DNA of 26,175 bases from IMG/VR virus record IMGVR_UViG_3300033148_002955, positions 1 through 26,175 of that record; one strand, written 5' to 3'. Below, piece by piece: positions 16,135-23,182 of this stretch. This DNA is from a virus. Position 1 is the stretch's first letter. Each line of letters begins with the position of its first letter. The translations under genes were made by a program, and so were the position numbers. The notes beneath the pieces were generated by a model. The model searched no databases and was not told the origin of the DNA. It saw nothing but the letters and a program-made list of their open reading frames with translations.

Positions 16135-17136
16135 TTTTAGTTTTAGTTTTACTGCTTTTTTGAGATCTAATAATTTGGCATGTTTCTCTGCATATATTCT
16201 AGCTATTTTATTTAATTTTCTATTGGCCTTAATTATATCATTCCAGTCTTTGTGTGGTTTAGGTGGCAATACATAGTAGATCTCGAAATATGGTCTCAAT
16301 ATGTTCCAATTATAATATAGAGATGCTAAACCTTCTTTGTCATTGTCAGGCGCGAGGATTATTTTGGATGGATTGATGGCTCTTATTTTTCGTCTTTGTG
16401 ATTCGCTCAAATTGGCTCCGCCAATAGCTACTCCACCTGGGCCCAATGATAATGCACAAAATATAGCTTCTACAATGAATATCGATTGATATGGCTCTGC
16501 ATTATCAAATCCATATAAAAATTGGCTTTTGCCTACTCCTACCTTCCGTTCGTCTGGATTTTCAAATATTTTATCTATAAATGATCTGGATTGCCAATAG
16601 ACAATTGAATCATATTCGAGATATGGAAATATTATACTTGAGCTATTATAATGAATTTGATTGGCTATAGCGGTTTTGAGCGATATTCCTCTTGATTTTA
16701 GATATCTTATTGCTATATCTCTTATTTTAGGATTACCATTTGTTATTGGGGTGGCGGATTTAGGCAATTCTAGTCTTATTTCTATTTCTGGTTCTTGTTC
16801 TATTTGGGGCTTGGCTGATCTGAGTATTGCCTTAAGATTTATGTGATCGCCGCAAATTTCTTTAAGCGCTTCTTTGAATGTAATTCCTTTATAAAGTTGG
16901 ACGAATCTAATGAATGACATATTGTATCTGGCACTTGGCCTCCAATCATGTACCCAATACCCTTTATAACCTTGTTTGGTTTCTTTTAGAACAGTAGAGA
17001 TGTTGAATTTAAATTTTTCATCGCTTGGAATAAATGGATTTCTAATTATTAATTCGTCGCCGTTTTTGCGCCGTTTATATTCAAAATGCCTAGCAATCCA
17101 AGACTCGATTTGATCTGGCGTTAGTCTGATAGCCAT
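16117..17136 (-). CDS. DnaG-type primase-like protein with Toprim domain, zinc finger lost
   Basis: This is the only convincing minus-strand gene; the protein is 339 residues. The middle has YLKSRGISLKTA and a strand block PYLEYDSIVYWQSRSF, as in the RNA-polymerase domain of DnaG. The Toprim core follows: E223 in IFIVEAIFCALSLG and D264/D266 in ILAPDNDKEG, then KDWND (about 297-300). These are the metal-binding acids expected of a primase. The N-terminus (about 20-95) aligns in shape with a CHC2 zinc-binding domain, but the cysteines are missing: NPFIPSDEKF and YWVHDWR stand where CPFH-type and YHC-type segments would be. It would make RNA primers for phage DNA replication. Its site inside tail genes is odd. 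There is no Shine-Dalgarno site. A plasmid or transposon primase-type Toprim protein is the alternative. Confidence 0.75.
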   Translation of the reverse strand: MAIRLTPDQIESWIARHFEYKRRKNGDELIIRNPFIPSDEKFKFNISTVLKETKQGYKGYWVHDWRPSARYNMSFIRFVQLYKGITFKEALKEICGDHINLKAILRSAKPQIEQEPEIEIRLELPKSATPITNGNPKIRDIAIRYLKSRGISLKTAIANQIHYNSSSIIFPYLEYDSIVYWQSRSFIDKIFENPDERKVGVGKSQFLYGFDNAEPYQSIFIVEAIFCALSLGPGGVAIGGANLSESQRRKIRAINPSKIILAPDNDKEGLASLYYNWNILRPYFEIYYVLPPKPHKDWNDIIKANRKLNKIARIYAEKHAKLLDLKKAVKLKLKLHSSI

Positions 17137-17162
17137 GTTGGTAATATACCGGTAAATAATAT
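17137..17162. promoter_or_regulatory. Divergent intergenic region between primase and tail gene
   Basis: A 26-base gap separates the starts of the minus primase gene and the plus gene at 17163. It contains a near-palindrome ATATACCGGTAAAT (centre ACCGGT), which reads almost identically on both strands. It could hold two overlapping promoters or an operator. The TAAATA at 17153-17158 resembles leader motifs of other genes here. Confidence 0.35.
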
Positions 17163-17537
17163 ATGAAATTTAGATTGCTTGAATTAATGTTTACTAATAA
17201 GGTTAAGGTTCTGGTGGATGACAATTGGAAAACTAAGGATTTCGACAAGAAATCAATGGTTTTCTTGCATGTTGGCGATACTGAAATTAATGATATATCA
17301 TTTCTTTGTGGATTTATTAGTTCGCCAAGTACAGTACCAGATCCTATAGCTATGCGTTCAAATTATGATAAATTATTAAATATGGATGTTGATGATAGAT
17401 TGAAATGGATAAAAGGTGAATATCGAATACCTAGTTTAAAGATACCTAGAGATCTAATCTCTGATCGTGAATCGGGTCCTGGTGCTGGTCCGATTCAGAT
17501 GTTTAGAAAGGGTCCTGAACTATGGGCGAAGAAATAG
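17163..17537 (+). CDS. Unknown protein upstream of the hub gene, 124 aa
   Basis: The first 60 residues form a beta-rich region (FRLLELMFTNKVKVLVDDNW, then a SMVFLHVGD strand). A helix and a G/P-rich end follow (SGPGAGPIQMFRKGPELW). The C-terminus overlaps the hub gene by 16 bases. The start has no Shine-Dalgarno site, only GGTAAATAATAT. No family is recognised. Being coupled to the hub gene, it may help assemble or cap the hub; T4 gene 28 acts in hub assembly near this position, but I see no sequence proof of relation. Confidence 0.55.
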   Translation: MKFRLLELMFTNKVKVLVDDNWKTKDFDKKSMVFLHVGDTEINDISFLCGFISSPSTVPDPIAMRSNYDKLLNMDVDDRLKWIKGEYRIPSLKIPRDLISDRESGPGAGPIQMFRKGPELWAKK

Positions 17538-18787
17538 AAATAGGTCTAGAACCAGAAGTATTTTTCAAAATTGAGAGTGGTAAAGATCTTGGTCATTTTC
17601 TTGCTGATTTTGAATGGAAATCTTTTGTCAATGGTGGATATATAATAAGAGCCAAATTCTCAGATCCATATTTGACGATGCTTAGAAAACTAATGTCTGA
17701 AAATCAGGATTTTCTTGGCAATGCAAGAAAAAAAGAAACAAAAATTAAATTCCAAATATATTGGAAAGATATAGCCAAAAAAACTCCTAAGAGATTGGCT
17801 TTCATAACCGATATAGATATAATAGGAAATGCGGCATTCTCCGGATTTGAAATTATAGCAGTAGATCCGCCTAGTTGGTACTTGAATGCTGGCAATGGTA
17901 GTGGAAAGGTTTATGAAGGTAGGGTCTCAGATGTCATAAAAGAAGTTATAAAGGAATATACAAAAGGAGGGATTAAAGCTACAGTCACCAAAACTGAGGA
18001 TAATCCTAAGGGCATTTGGCCTATGATGCGTCAAGATCCTAAAACGTTTATCAGGTCGCTATTAGATTGGTCATGTTCATTCACTAAAAAAAGAACAAAT
18101 TGGTTAATTACTAGCAAAGATGATGAGATAGTAATACAAGAACAATTTGATATGCGTCAACATGCTGAATCATTTGGCACATTAGATGCTAATTTTGGCA
18201 GTAAACCTAACGATATTTTGAAGTTCAATCTTGTCTCTAATGTTTTCATGTCTACTATTCAAAATAGATTGACTACACAAGGACTTTCGTCGGTGTCTGG
18301 GAAATATTTAGATAAAGAGACAGATAAGGATAAAGTTGAAGTTAGAGATGATAATACTGGCAATAAGATAAATGCTAAAATTGATAAGAGATTAGGATAT
18401 ACAAAATCAGATAAAAATTGGTCTACTTCTATAATGGCGATTCCGGAACCAACTGGTGGAGAATTAGGCAAAACATATGATGAATTTGTTGATGGTCGTG
18501 CTAGAAATATTTATATGAATATGCTACCTATGGTTATGCGCATGATGGTGACGATTAATGGCGATTATAGATTTAATGATAGTTCTAAATTGGGCGTATC
18601 ATCAATAAAATTGAGCTGGAAGGATGAAGAAGACAAGGACTATTTCCTTAGTGGCAAATGGTTGGTTTATGGATTTCACCATAGGATAATTACTACTCTG
18701 GCCAGTAAAAATAGCAAACCTAAATGGGAAACCGATCTTTACCTTTATCGTATTGATCACGATGCTAATGCTAAACCAGCAAAATAG
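17522..18787 (+). CDS. Baseplate hub subunit, gp27/gpD-like
   Basis: The protein is 421 residues; T4 gp27 is 391. The pattern fits the gpD/gp27 hub fold. A beta-barrel runs from about residue 10 (VFFKIESGK) to FQIYWKDIAKKTPKRLAFITDIDI. It is followed by FEIIAVDP and a helix VSDVIKEVIKEYT, then DPKTFIRSLLDWSCSFTKKRTNWLITSKDDEIVI, typical of the second barrel with its conserved W. A long insertion with K/D-rich residues and a C-terminal strand-rich domain follow. It would form the trimeric hub that joins tube to the gp5-like spike. It precedes the tape measure gene as in T4 (27-28-29). No DNA or enzyme motif is visible. Confidence 0.7.
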   Translation: MGEEIEIGLEPEVFFKIESGKDLGHFLADFEWKSFVNGGYIIRAKFSDPYLTMLRKLMSENQDFLGNARKKETKIKFQIYWKDIAKKTPKRLAFITDIDIIGNAAFSGFEIIAVDPPSWYLNAGNGSGKVYEGRVSDVIKEVIKEYTKGGIKATVTKTEDNPKGIWPMMRQDPKTFIRSLLDWSCSFTKKRTNWLITSKDDEIVIQEQFDMRQHAESFGTLDANFGSKPNDILKFNLVSNVFMSTIQNRLTTQGLSSVSGKYLDKETDKDKVEVRDDNTGNKINAKIDKRLGYTKSDKNWSTSIMAIPEPTGGELGKTYDEFVDGRARNIYMNMLPMVMRMMVTINGDYRFNDSSKLGVSSIKLSWKDEEDKDYFLSGKWLVYGFHHRIITTLASKNSKPKWETDLYLYRIDHDANAKPAK

Positions 18788-18801
18788 CACAATTCAAATT
18801 C

Positions 18802-18815
18802 TAAAATAGATCATT
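18802..18815 (+). promoter_or_regulatory. AT-rich leader before the tape measure gene
   Basis: TAAAATAGATCATT leads directly to ATG 18816 with no Shine-Dalgarno site. Compare TAAAATATAGAGT before 25800 and TATAAATATAGT before 23183. It is a candidate phage promoter or leader motif. Confidence 0.35.
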
Positions 18816-21800
18816 ATGGCAGACCCAGAATCAGGCCGTGCTCGTCCTGGAGGGCGCAATTATAACGCACTTCTCAATATCGCTATGCAAGTAAAGGGGG
18901 CTGCTGAAGCCGGGAAATCTATAGGCAGCATATCTGCTATAATGTCAGATGTTATCGCTGGTACTGAGAAATGGGATAAAACCACAGCGATGTTGTCATC
19001 ACAAATTAATGAATTTGGCACAACATATGAGAATAGATTAGCCTCTGCCGAAGGGAATGTTGAATTATTAAGAGGGGCAACTGACCAATTAATGACTCAG
19101 ATGGCTAGAGGTAGAGAACCAGAAGATTTAATGAAGATAGCCCAATTCTCCATCCAAGCAGAGAAAGAAATTAAGACGTTAACTGGTAGAATTGAACAAT
19201 GGAAGAAAGAAGGCCGACTAGAAGAGGAGATGGAGAGACTCGGTTTAACCGACAAGGGTCTAGAAAGACTTAAAGATTATCAACGAGAAATTGATAATCA
19301 TAAAGAAGGTTTGTCGGAACTTATTGAACGCGAAGAGAAGATGAAAGTCACCATGGAGAATACAAACAAGGCCCTTGGTATGGCTGGGGAACTGTTTGGT
19401 GTGATTAGTAGCAAGGCCGAGGGCGTTAGCCAAGTAACTGGAATATTCTCTAACGCTTTCAAAGGAGCAAGCAAGTCCGTTGGAATATTGAAGCGTGCTA
19501 TCGTAGGTAAATTGTTCCCAATTAGCGATAAATTGAAGGAATCATTTGGTAAGAAATTTAATGTTGACCTAAAGAATATTGGTCAGCAAATGACCAAAAC
19601 TGGTGGTTCGTCCCAAAATATGGCTGGCAAATTGAAGAATGCTATTGGTAGTCTCGATAAAGTTGGTGGTTTGTCCAAAAATCTTACTGGCAAATTGAAA
19701 GGTGTTACTAGTGGTCTCGGTAAGACTGGTGGTAAGGCTACAAAAGCTGCCGGCTCTATGACTAAACTTGGTGCAGCTGTTAAGCCCGCTGGTGGTGCTA
19801 TGACTAAGGCTGGCGCTAGTGCTGGTAAGATGGCTGGCGGTATGGGAACTGCAGCTGCTTCTGCTGGATCATTCCATATTGCTGTTATTGCCTTGAGAAT
19901 AGCATTCGAGACTTTAAAAGTTGGTCTACAATTGAATATGGAAGCTATGGAGAAATTCCGGACTACTGGATATAGATCTATGGGATCTATTAGAGAAGTA
20001 ACGGATGCATCGTTTGAATTGAGAGACGAATTAGGATTAACAGCTGAAGAATCATATAAAGTTATTGAAGCCATGCGCGATTCTGGCCATGCTGTAAGGG
20101 ATGCTGGAGTTAGTATGGAGGAGCATAGGGCTAGTCTTTCTCGATCTGCTAAAGATATTGGTGCTTTCGCCAAGGCTACTGGAGCATCGGAGGAAGCTAC
20201 TGCTAAATTTACTAATAGATTAGATGAATTAAATATTAGTGCTAACGATCAAACTATTATTCTTGGAAACATGGCTGTAGCAACTAAGAAATATGGTTTT
20301 AGTGCTTCTAATCTCAATGAGATTTTGGGACATTTGAAGGAAACTTCAATAATGATGGAGGTAACTTGGAGAGATACTAAAATGGATGAATATGCGGAAC
20401 ATGTTACAGCATTGGCTGGGGCTGCTAAACAATTAGGTATCGATGTTTCTGAGGCTACTAGGATGATGGAAGATGTAGCGTCTGGCACTGATGAAATGAT
20501 GGTGTTTGCTGCAATGGGTGGCGATTTAGAAGCTATGTTAGGTGGTAAATTAACTGAGGCAACTAGAGCTGCTGAAGATGGCATGCTTGACTTCAACAAG
20601 CAGTTAGAAGAAAGCGGCGTTAAGGGTGCTATGGCGGAGAGAATGCTCCGTCAGATGGGTACGTCAAGCAAAAGAATCGCGATAATTGAAAGAGCAAGAA
20701 AAAAAGAGAGAGGTGAGCTTACAGATCCGGAGAAGGCTGAAGAAGCCAAATTAGCAATGATGGAGGCATATGCTACTTCTATGAAGACGTTAACTCAGAC
20801 TTTGCAGAAGATTGTTGGAATGATTCTGGCCCCGATAGCTAAGGCCATCGGTCCTCTGGCAGATATATTAATTAATCTGATGGGAGAAGTAGGTCCTAGT
20901 TTCGGTGTAATGGGCGAGATTCTTGGTGAATTGAGTGCATTCGTTGGCGAGGTGATAGCAATGTTTGCTGGCGGAATTCTTAAAGATGCGTTCGGGTTGC
21001 TTAGAGAGATAATGATGGCGATATGGGATATAGTTAAACCTTTATTGCCAGTTTTAAAATTCATGTTTAAATCATTTCAAGTGCTCTTTGCTCCATTTAG
21101 AGTCGGAATACAATTATTGTCTGGAGTCTTTACTATTTTACGCGCAGGAATTAAAGTGATAATGTTTTTGTTAGCACCGATTATTGCGCTTTTCGAATGG
21201 TTGGGTGATGAAGTTCTAGATCCAATTATTGAGGCTGTTGATTGGATTGGAATTAAGATGGGTGTGTGGACTGCATATATAGATGAAGTAATGGAGCCAT
21301 TAGAGGGTATTGAGGGATTTTGGACCGATATATGGGATGCTATTAAGTCGATTTGGGACTTATTATTTGGTTCGTCTATGCTGCATATTAAAGAGGGCGT
21401 CTCAGAAGTTTCGCCATCTCTCAAGATATTATCTAATTTGTGGGAGGCATTGCTCAAACCATTAGAGATGATCACTGATATGCTTACGAAATTCTGGGAC
21501 ATGTTAGGGCAGATACCTGAGAAATTGGGAGGATTAGCTAATCAGGTAGCTGGTACGGCTGAGAGGGCGTGGAATAAGGTATCAGAGCTTGGTAGAAAAG
21601 CTTGGGATGGGTTGAAAAATGTTGCTGTATCCGTTTGGGGTACTATCAAGGATACGGCTAAAGCTGCCTGGAAGGGAATTGAGAAATTTGGAAGTGCTGC
21701 TCTTGAGAAGGCAAAGAGTCTTGGTCGTTCGACTGTGTCTGCGATTAGTAAAATATGGTCTAAAACTAAGGGTCTTGCTGGTAGCGCTGTATCGAATTTA

Positions 21801-22223
21801 AAATCTGGTGCTAGTAGTGCTGCAAAATTGGCGTCTAAGGCTTGGGGTAGTTTTACTGGGCTGTTCAAAAAGAAAGAACCTGCTAGAAGAGCAAGGGCAG
21901 CAGCTGATAGTAGTATAAAATCTGATAGCACGATAGAAGAAGCTAGTGTTTCTAAGGAACGTAAAGTTTCTGAGATATATGGTGTAAAATTTACTGATAA
22001 TATGAATAAGCAAAATATTCAATTGGGTGGTATCAAAGGCAGTATGGATAAAGCTGTTGAATTGTTGTCAATGATATTGCTTAAGGAAGATCCGGATAAT
22101 GCTGAAGCTGCTAAGCATCTTCGCGATATTAAAACTGGTATGGATGAAGACCGCAATAAAGTAACGTTCATTACATCAGAGAGTGGTTTCGGCGAAAGAA
22201 CTAATCAATGGTGGACTGACTAA
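18816..22223 (+). CDS. Tail tape measure protein, gp29-like
   Basis: The 1135-residue protein shows the expected plan. Long charged helices and coiled coil come first (1-210), then an A/G/K-rich repeat region (about 260-350) with three 21-residue units at 19599-19787. A helical core follows (about 370-640). A hydrophobic stretch at about 666-805 has several membrane-like segments, and the C-terminal region (about 905-1040) has regularly spaced Trp-containing 11-12 residue repeats (such as AWKGIEKFG, SKIWSKTKG). Tape measures thread the tube and set its length; the hydrophobic part may enter the host membrane on injection. It lies between the hub and tube-initiator genes, as gp29 in T4. T4 gp29 is 590, so the tail may be long. 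The call is firm. Confidence 0.9.
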   Translation: MADPESGRARPGGRNYNALLNIAMQVKGAAEAGKSIGSISAIMSDVIAGTEKWDKTTAMLSSQINEFGTTYENRLASAEGNVELLRGATDQLMTQMARGREPEDLMKIAQFSIQAEKEIKTLTGRIEQWKKEGRLEEEMERLGLTDKGLERLKDYQREIDNHKEGLSELIEREEKMKVTMENTNKALGMAGELFGVISSKAEGVSQVTGIFSNAFKGASKSVGILKRAIVGKLFPISDKLKESFGKKFNVDLKNIGQQMTKTGGSSQNMAGKLKNAIGSLDKVGGLSKNLTGKLKGVTSGLGKTGGKATKAAGSMTKLGAAVKPAGGAMTKAGASAGKMAGGMGTAAASAGSFHIAVIALRIAFETLKVGLQLNMEAMEKFRTTGYRSMGSIREVTDASFELRDELGLTAEESYKVIEAMRDSGHAVRDAGVSMEEHRASLSRSAKDIGAFAKATGASEEATAKFTNRLDELNISANDQTIILGNMAVATKKYGFSASNLNEILGHLKETSIMMEVTWRDTKMDEYAEHVTALAGAAKQLGIDVSEATRMMEDVASGTDEMMVFAAMGGDLEAMLGGKLTEATRAAEDGMLDFNKQLEESGVKGAMAERMLRQMGTSSKRIAIIERARKKERGELTDPEKAEEAKLAMMEAYATSMKTLTQTLQKIVGMILAPIAKAIGPLADILINLMGEVGPSFGVMGEILGELSAFVGEVIAMFAGGILKDAFGLLREIMMAIWDIVKPLLPVLKFMFKSFQVLFAPFRVGIQLLSGVFTILRAGIKVIMFLLAPIIALFEWLGDEVLDPIIEAVDWIGIKMGVWTAYIDEVMEPLEGIEGFWTDIWDAIKSIWDLLFGSSMLHIKEGVSEVSPSLKILSNLWEALLKPLEMITDMLTKFWDMLGQIPEKLGGLANQVAGTAERAWNKVSELGRKAWDGLKNVAVSVWGTIKDTAKAAWKGIEKFGSAALEKAKSLGRSTVSAISKIWSKTKGLAGSAVSNLKSGASSAAKLASKAWGSFTGLFKKKEPARRARAAADSSIKSDSTIEEASVSKERKVSEIYGVKFTDNMNKQNIQLGGIKGSMDKAVELLSMILLKEDPDNAEAAKHLRDIKTGMDEDRNKVTFITSESGFGERTNQWWTD
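19599..19787 (+). repeat. 63-bp tandem repeats in the tape measure gene
   Basis: Three adjacent 63-base units start at 19599, 19662 and 19725. They encode 21-residue repeats beginning TGG, VGG and TGG and containing GKLK or similar. A fourth, more degenerate unit seems to follow. The first two are clearly homologous at the nucleotide level. Tape measure genes often gain or lose such units, which changes tail length. Confidence 0.75.
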
Positions 22224-22843
22224 TGGCATTTAGATTGACTAATATAGACAGGGATTTGCTGAAGGAATCAGTGGTGTCACTTCAAGTAGATCCGGGTTTA
22301 AAGTTGCTTGGTAGTGAACCGGTTATGACTATTGCGCCATATGGTCAGGGGTATATACCATTTCAATTTCCTCCGAGAATCACTGGTGATGGTAAATCGA
22401 TGTCATGGACCAAAACTGGCAAAATGCTTTATGAACCTCTTGCTATATATGGTGGTGCCGAATCTAGAAAAATAGATATATCAGCAACTTATTTAGTTAC
22501 TAATCATACTAATAAAAAAGGATTTAAATGGAACGTTGCAAATATTGAGAAAACATTGCGGGCTTATAAACAATATTTCTATGTATCGATTTTTGAAGGT
22601 GCTAAATATTTTCCTATATTTAAAGTAAGAATCTATCATAGCGTTCAAGGGCCAAGTGATTGGCGTAGTACTGGTGTCAGTATTAAACCTGGTTCTGAAC
22701 TTATTAAACAGGATAATAAGATATTGCCTATGTTTCATGAAGTATCATTATCATTAGAATTGCAGACAAATATTGACAAGGCCGGCAAAAAACAAGTTCC
22801 ACACTTTAATCTCAAACCTAAGCCTCCACCGGAATGGTACTAA
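22223..22843 (+). CDS. Baseplate tube-initiator-like protein (gp48/54 position)
   Basis: The 206-residue protein starts at ATG overlapping the tape measure stop (TAATG). It contains YIPFQFPPRITGDGKSMSW, a hallmark-like F-x-F-P-P strand seen in baseplate proteins at this site. It also has LAIYGGAESRKIDISATYLV, a helix NIEKTLRAYKQYF, a FKVRIYH strand, MFHEVSLSLEL and a P-rich end. These fit a tube-like ring protein nucleating the tube at the baseplate, as gp48/gp54 do. Only one such gene is present here, whereas T4 has two. The order 29 to 48/54 in T4 supports the call; a search would be needed to be certain. Confidence 0.45.
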   Translation: MAFRLTNIDRDLLKESVVSLQVDPGLKLLGSEPVMTIAPYGQGYIPFQFPPRITGDGKSMSWTKTGKMLYEPLAIYGGAESRKIDISATYLVTNHTNKKGFKWNVANIEKTLRAYKQYFYVSIFEGAKYFPIFKVRIYHSVQGPSDWRSTGVSIKPGSELIKQDNKILPMFHEVSLSLELQTNIDKAGKKQVPHFNLKPKPPPEWY

Positions 22844-23175
22844 TGTCTTTGGAAAAAAGATCTAATTCTAGATTTCAATTATCAGATGAAATATTAACTA
22901 GAGATGGTAATCCTACTTGGGGAACCATGAAAAAATTTGATTTCTTGGATCGTGATAATTTAGAGTCAGATCAAATTCACAATATAATTATAGATGCTGA
23001 TTTGGCTGGTAGACCTGATCGCATTGCCGATAAGGTCTATAACCGTGTTGATCTTGATTGGGTGATACGTATGTTTAACAGAGTTGATAATCCATTTGTA
23101 TATCCGGTTGGATGGCCATCTGTAAATGAACTTGTTGAATATCCATCTGCTAGTGTAGTATTAGAAGAAGTATAA
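22843..23175 (+). CDS. Baseplate wedge protein, gp53/LysM-like
   Basis: I start at ATG 22843, which overlaps the upstream TAA (TAATG); an ATG at 22834 is inside the previous gene. This gives 110 residues. The diagnostic segment is about 57-84: RPDRIADKVYNRVDLDW followed by V-I-R-M-F-N-R-V-D-N-P-F. This is the pattern of gp53 wedge proteins and LysM-like baseplate proteins (R-P-D-x-I-x-x-K-x-Y and N-x-x-x-x-P-F). It is shorter than T4 gp53 (196). It precedes the gp5-like gene as gene 53 precedes gene 5 in T4. Wedge proteins hold baseplate wedges to the hub. Confidence 0.6.
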   Translation: MSLEKRSNSRFQLSDEILTRDGNPTWGTMKKFDFLDRDNLESDQIHNIIIDADLAGRPDRIADKVYNRVDLDWVIRMFNRVDNPFVYPVGWPSVNELVEYPSASVVLEEV

Positions 23176-23182
23176 ATATAGT
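23171..23182 (+). promoter_or_regulatory. TATAAATA leader before the spike gene
   Basis: TATAAATA, the T4 late-promoter core, lies at 23171-23178, only four bases before ATG 23183. A transcript starting there would be almost leaderless. The TAA in it is also the stop of the wedge gene. No Shine-Dalgarno site is present. The motif occurs twice more inside genes, so chance is possible. Confidence 0.35.

Noticed and set aside
16135-16151. TTTTAG hexamer repeats as a terminator between the convergent genes
   Set aside because: They encode K-L repeats at the C-terminus of the primase and no stem precedes them on the plus strand, so termination is not supported.
19583-20173. Long minus-strand ORF (196 codons) opposite the tape measure gene
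   Set aside because: It is a shadow of the A/G/K-rich repeat region on the other strand. Its sequence is low-complexity P/A/L, it has no ribosome site, and the plus-strand protein is certain.
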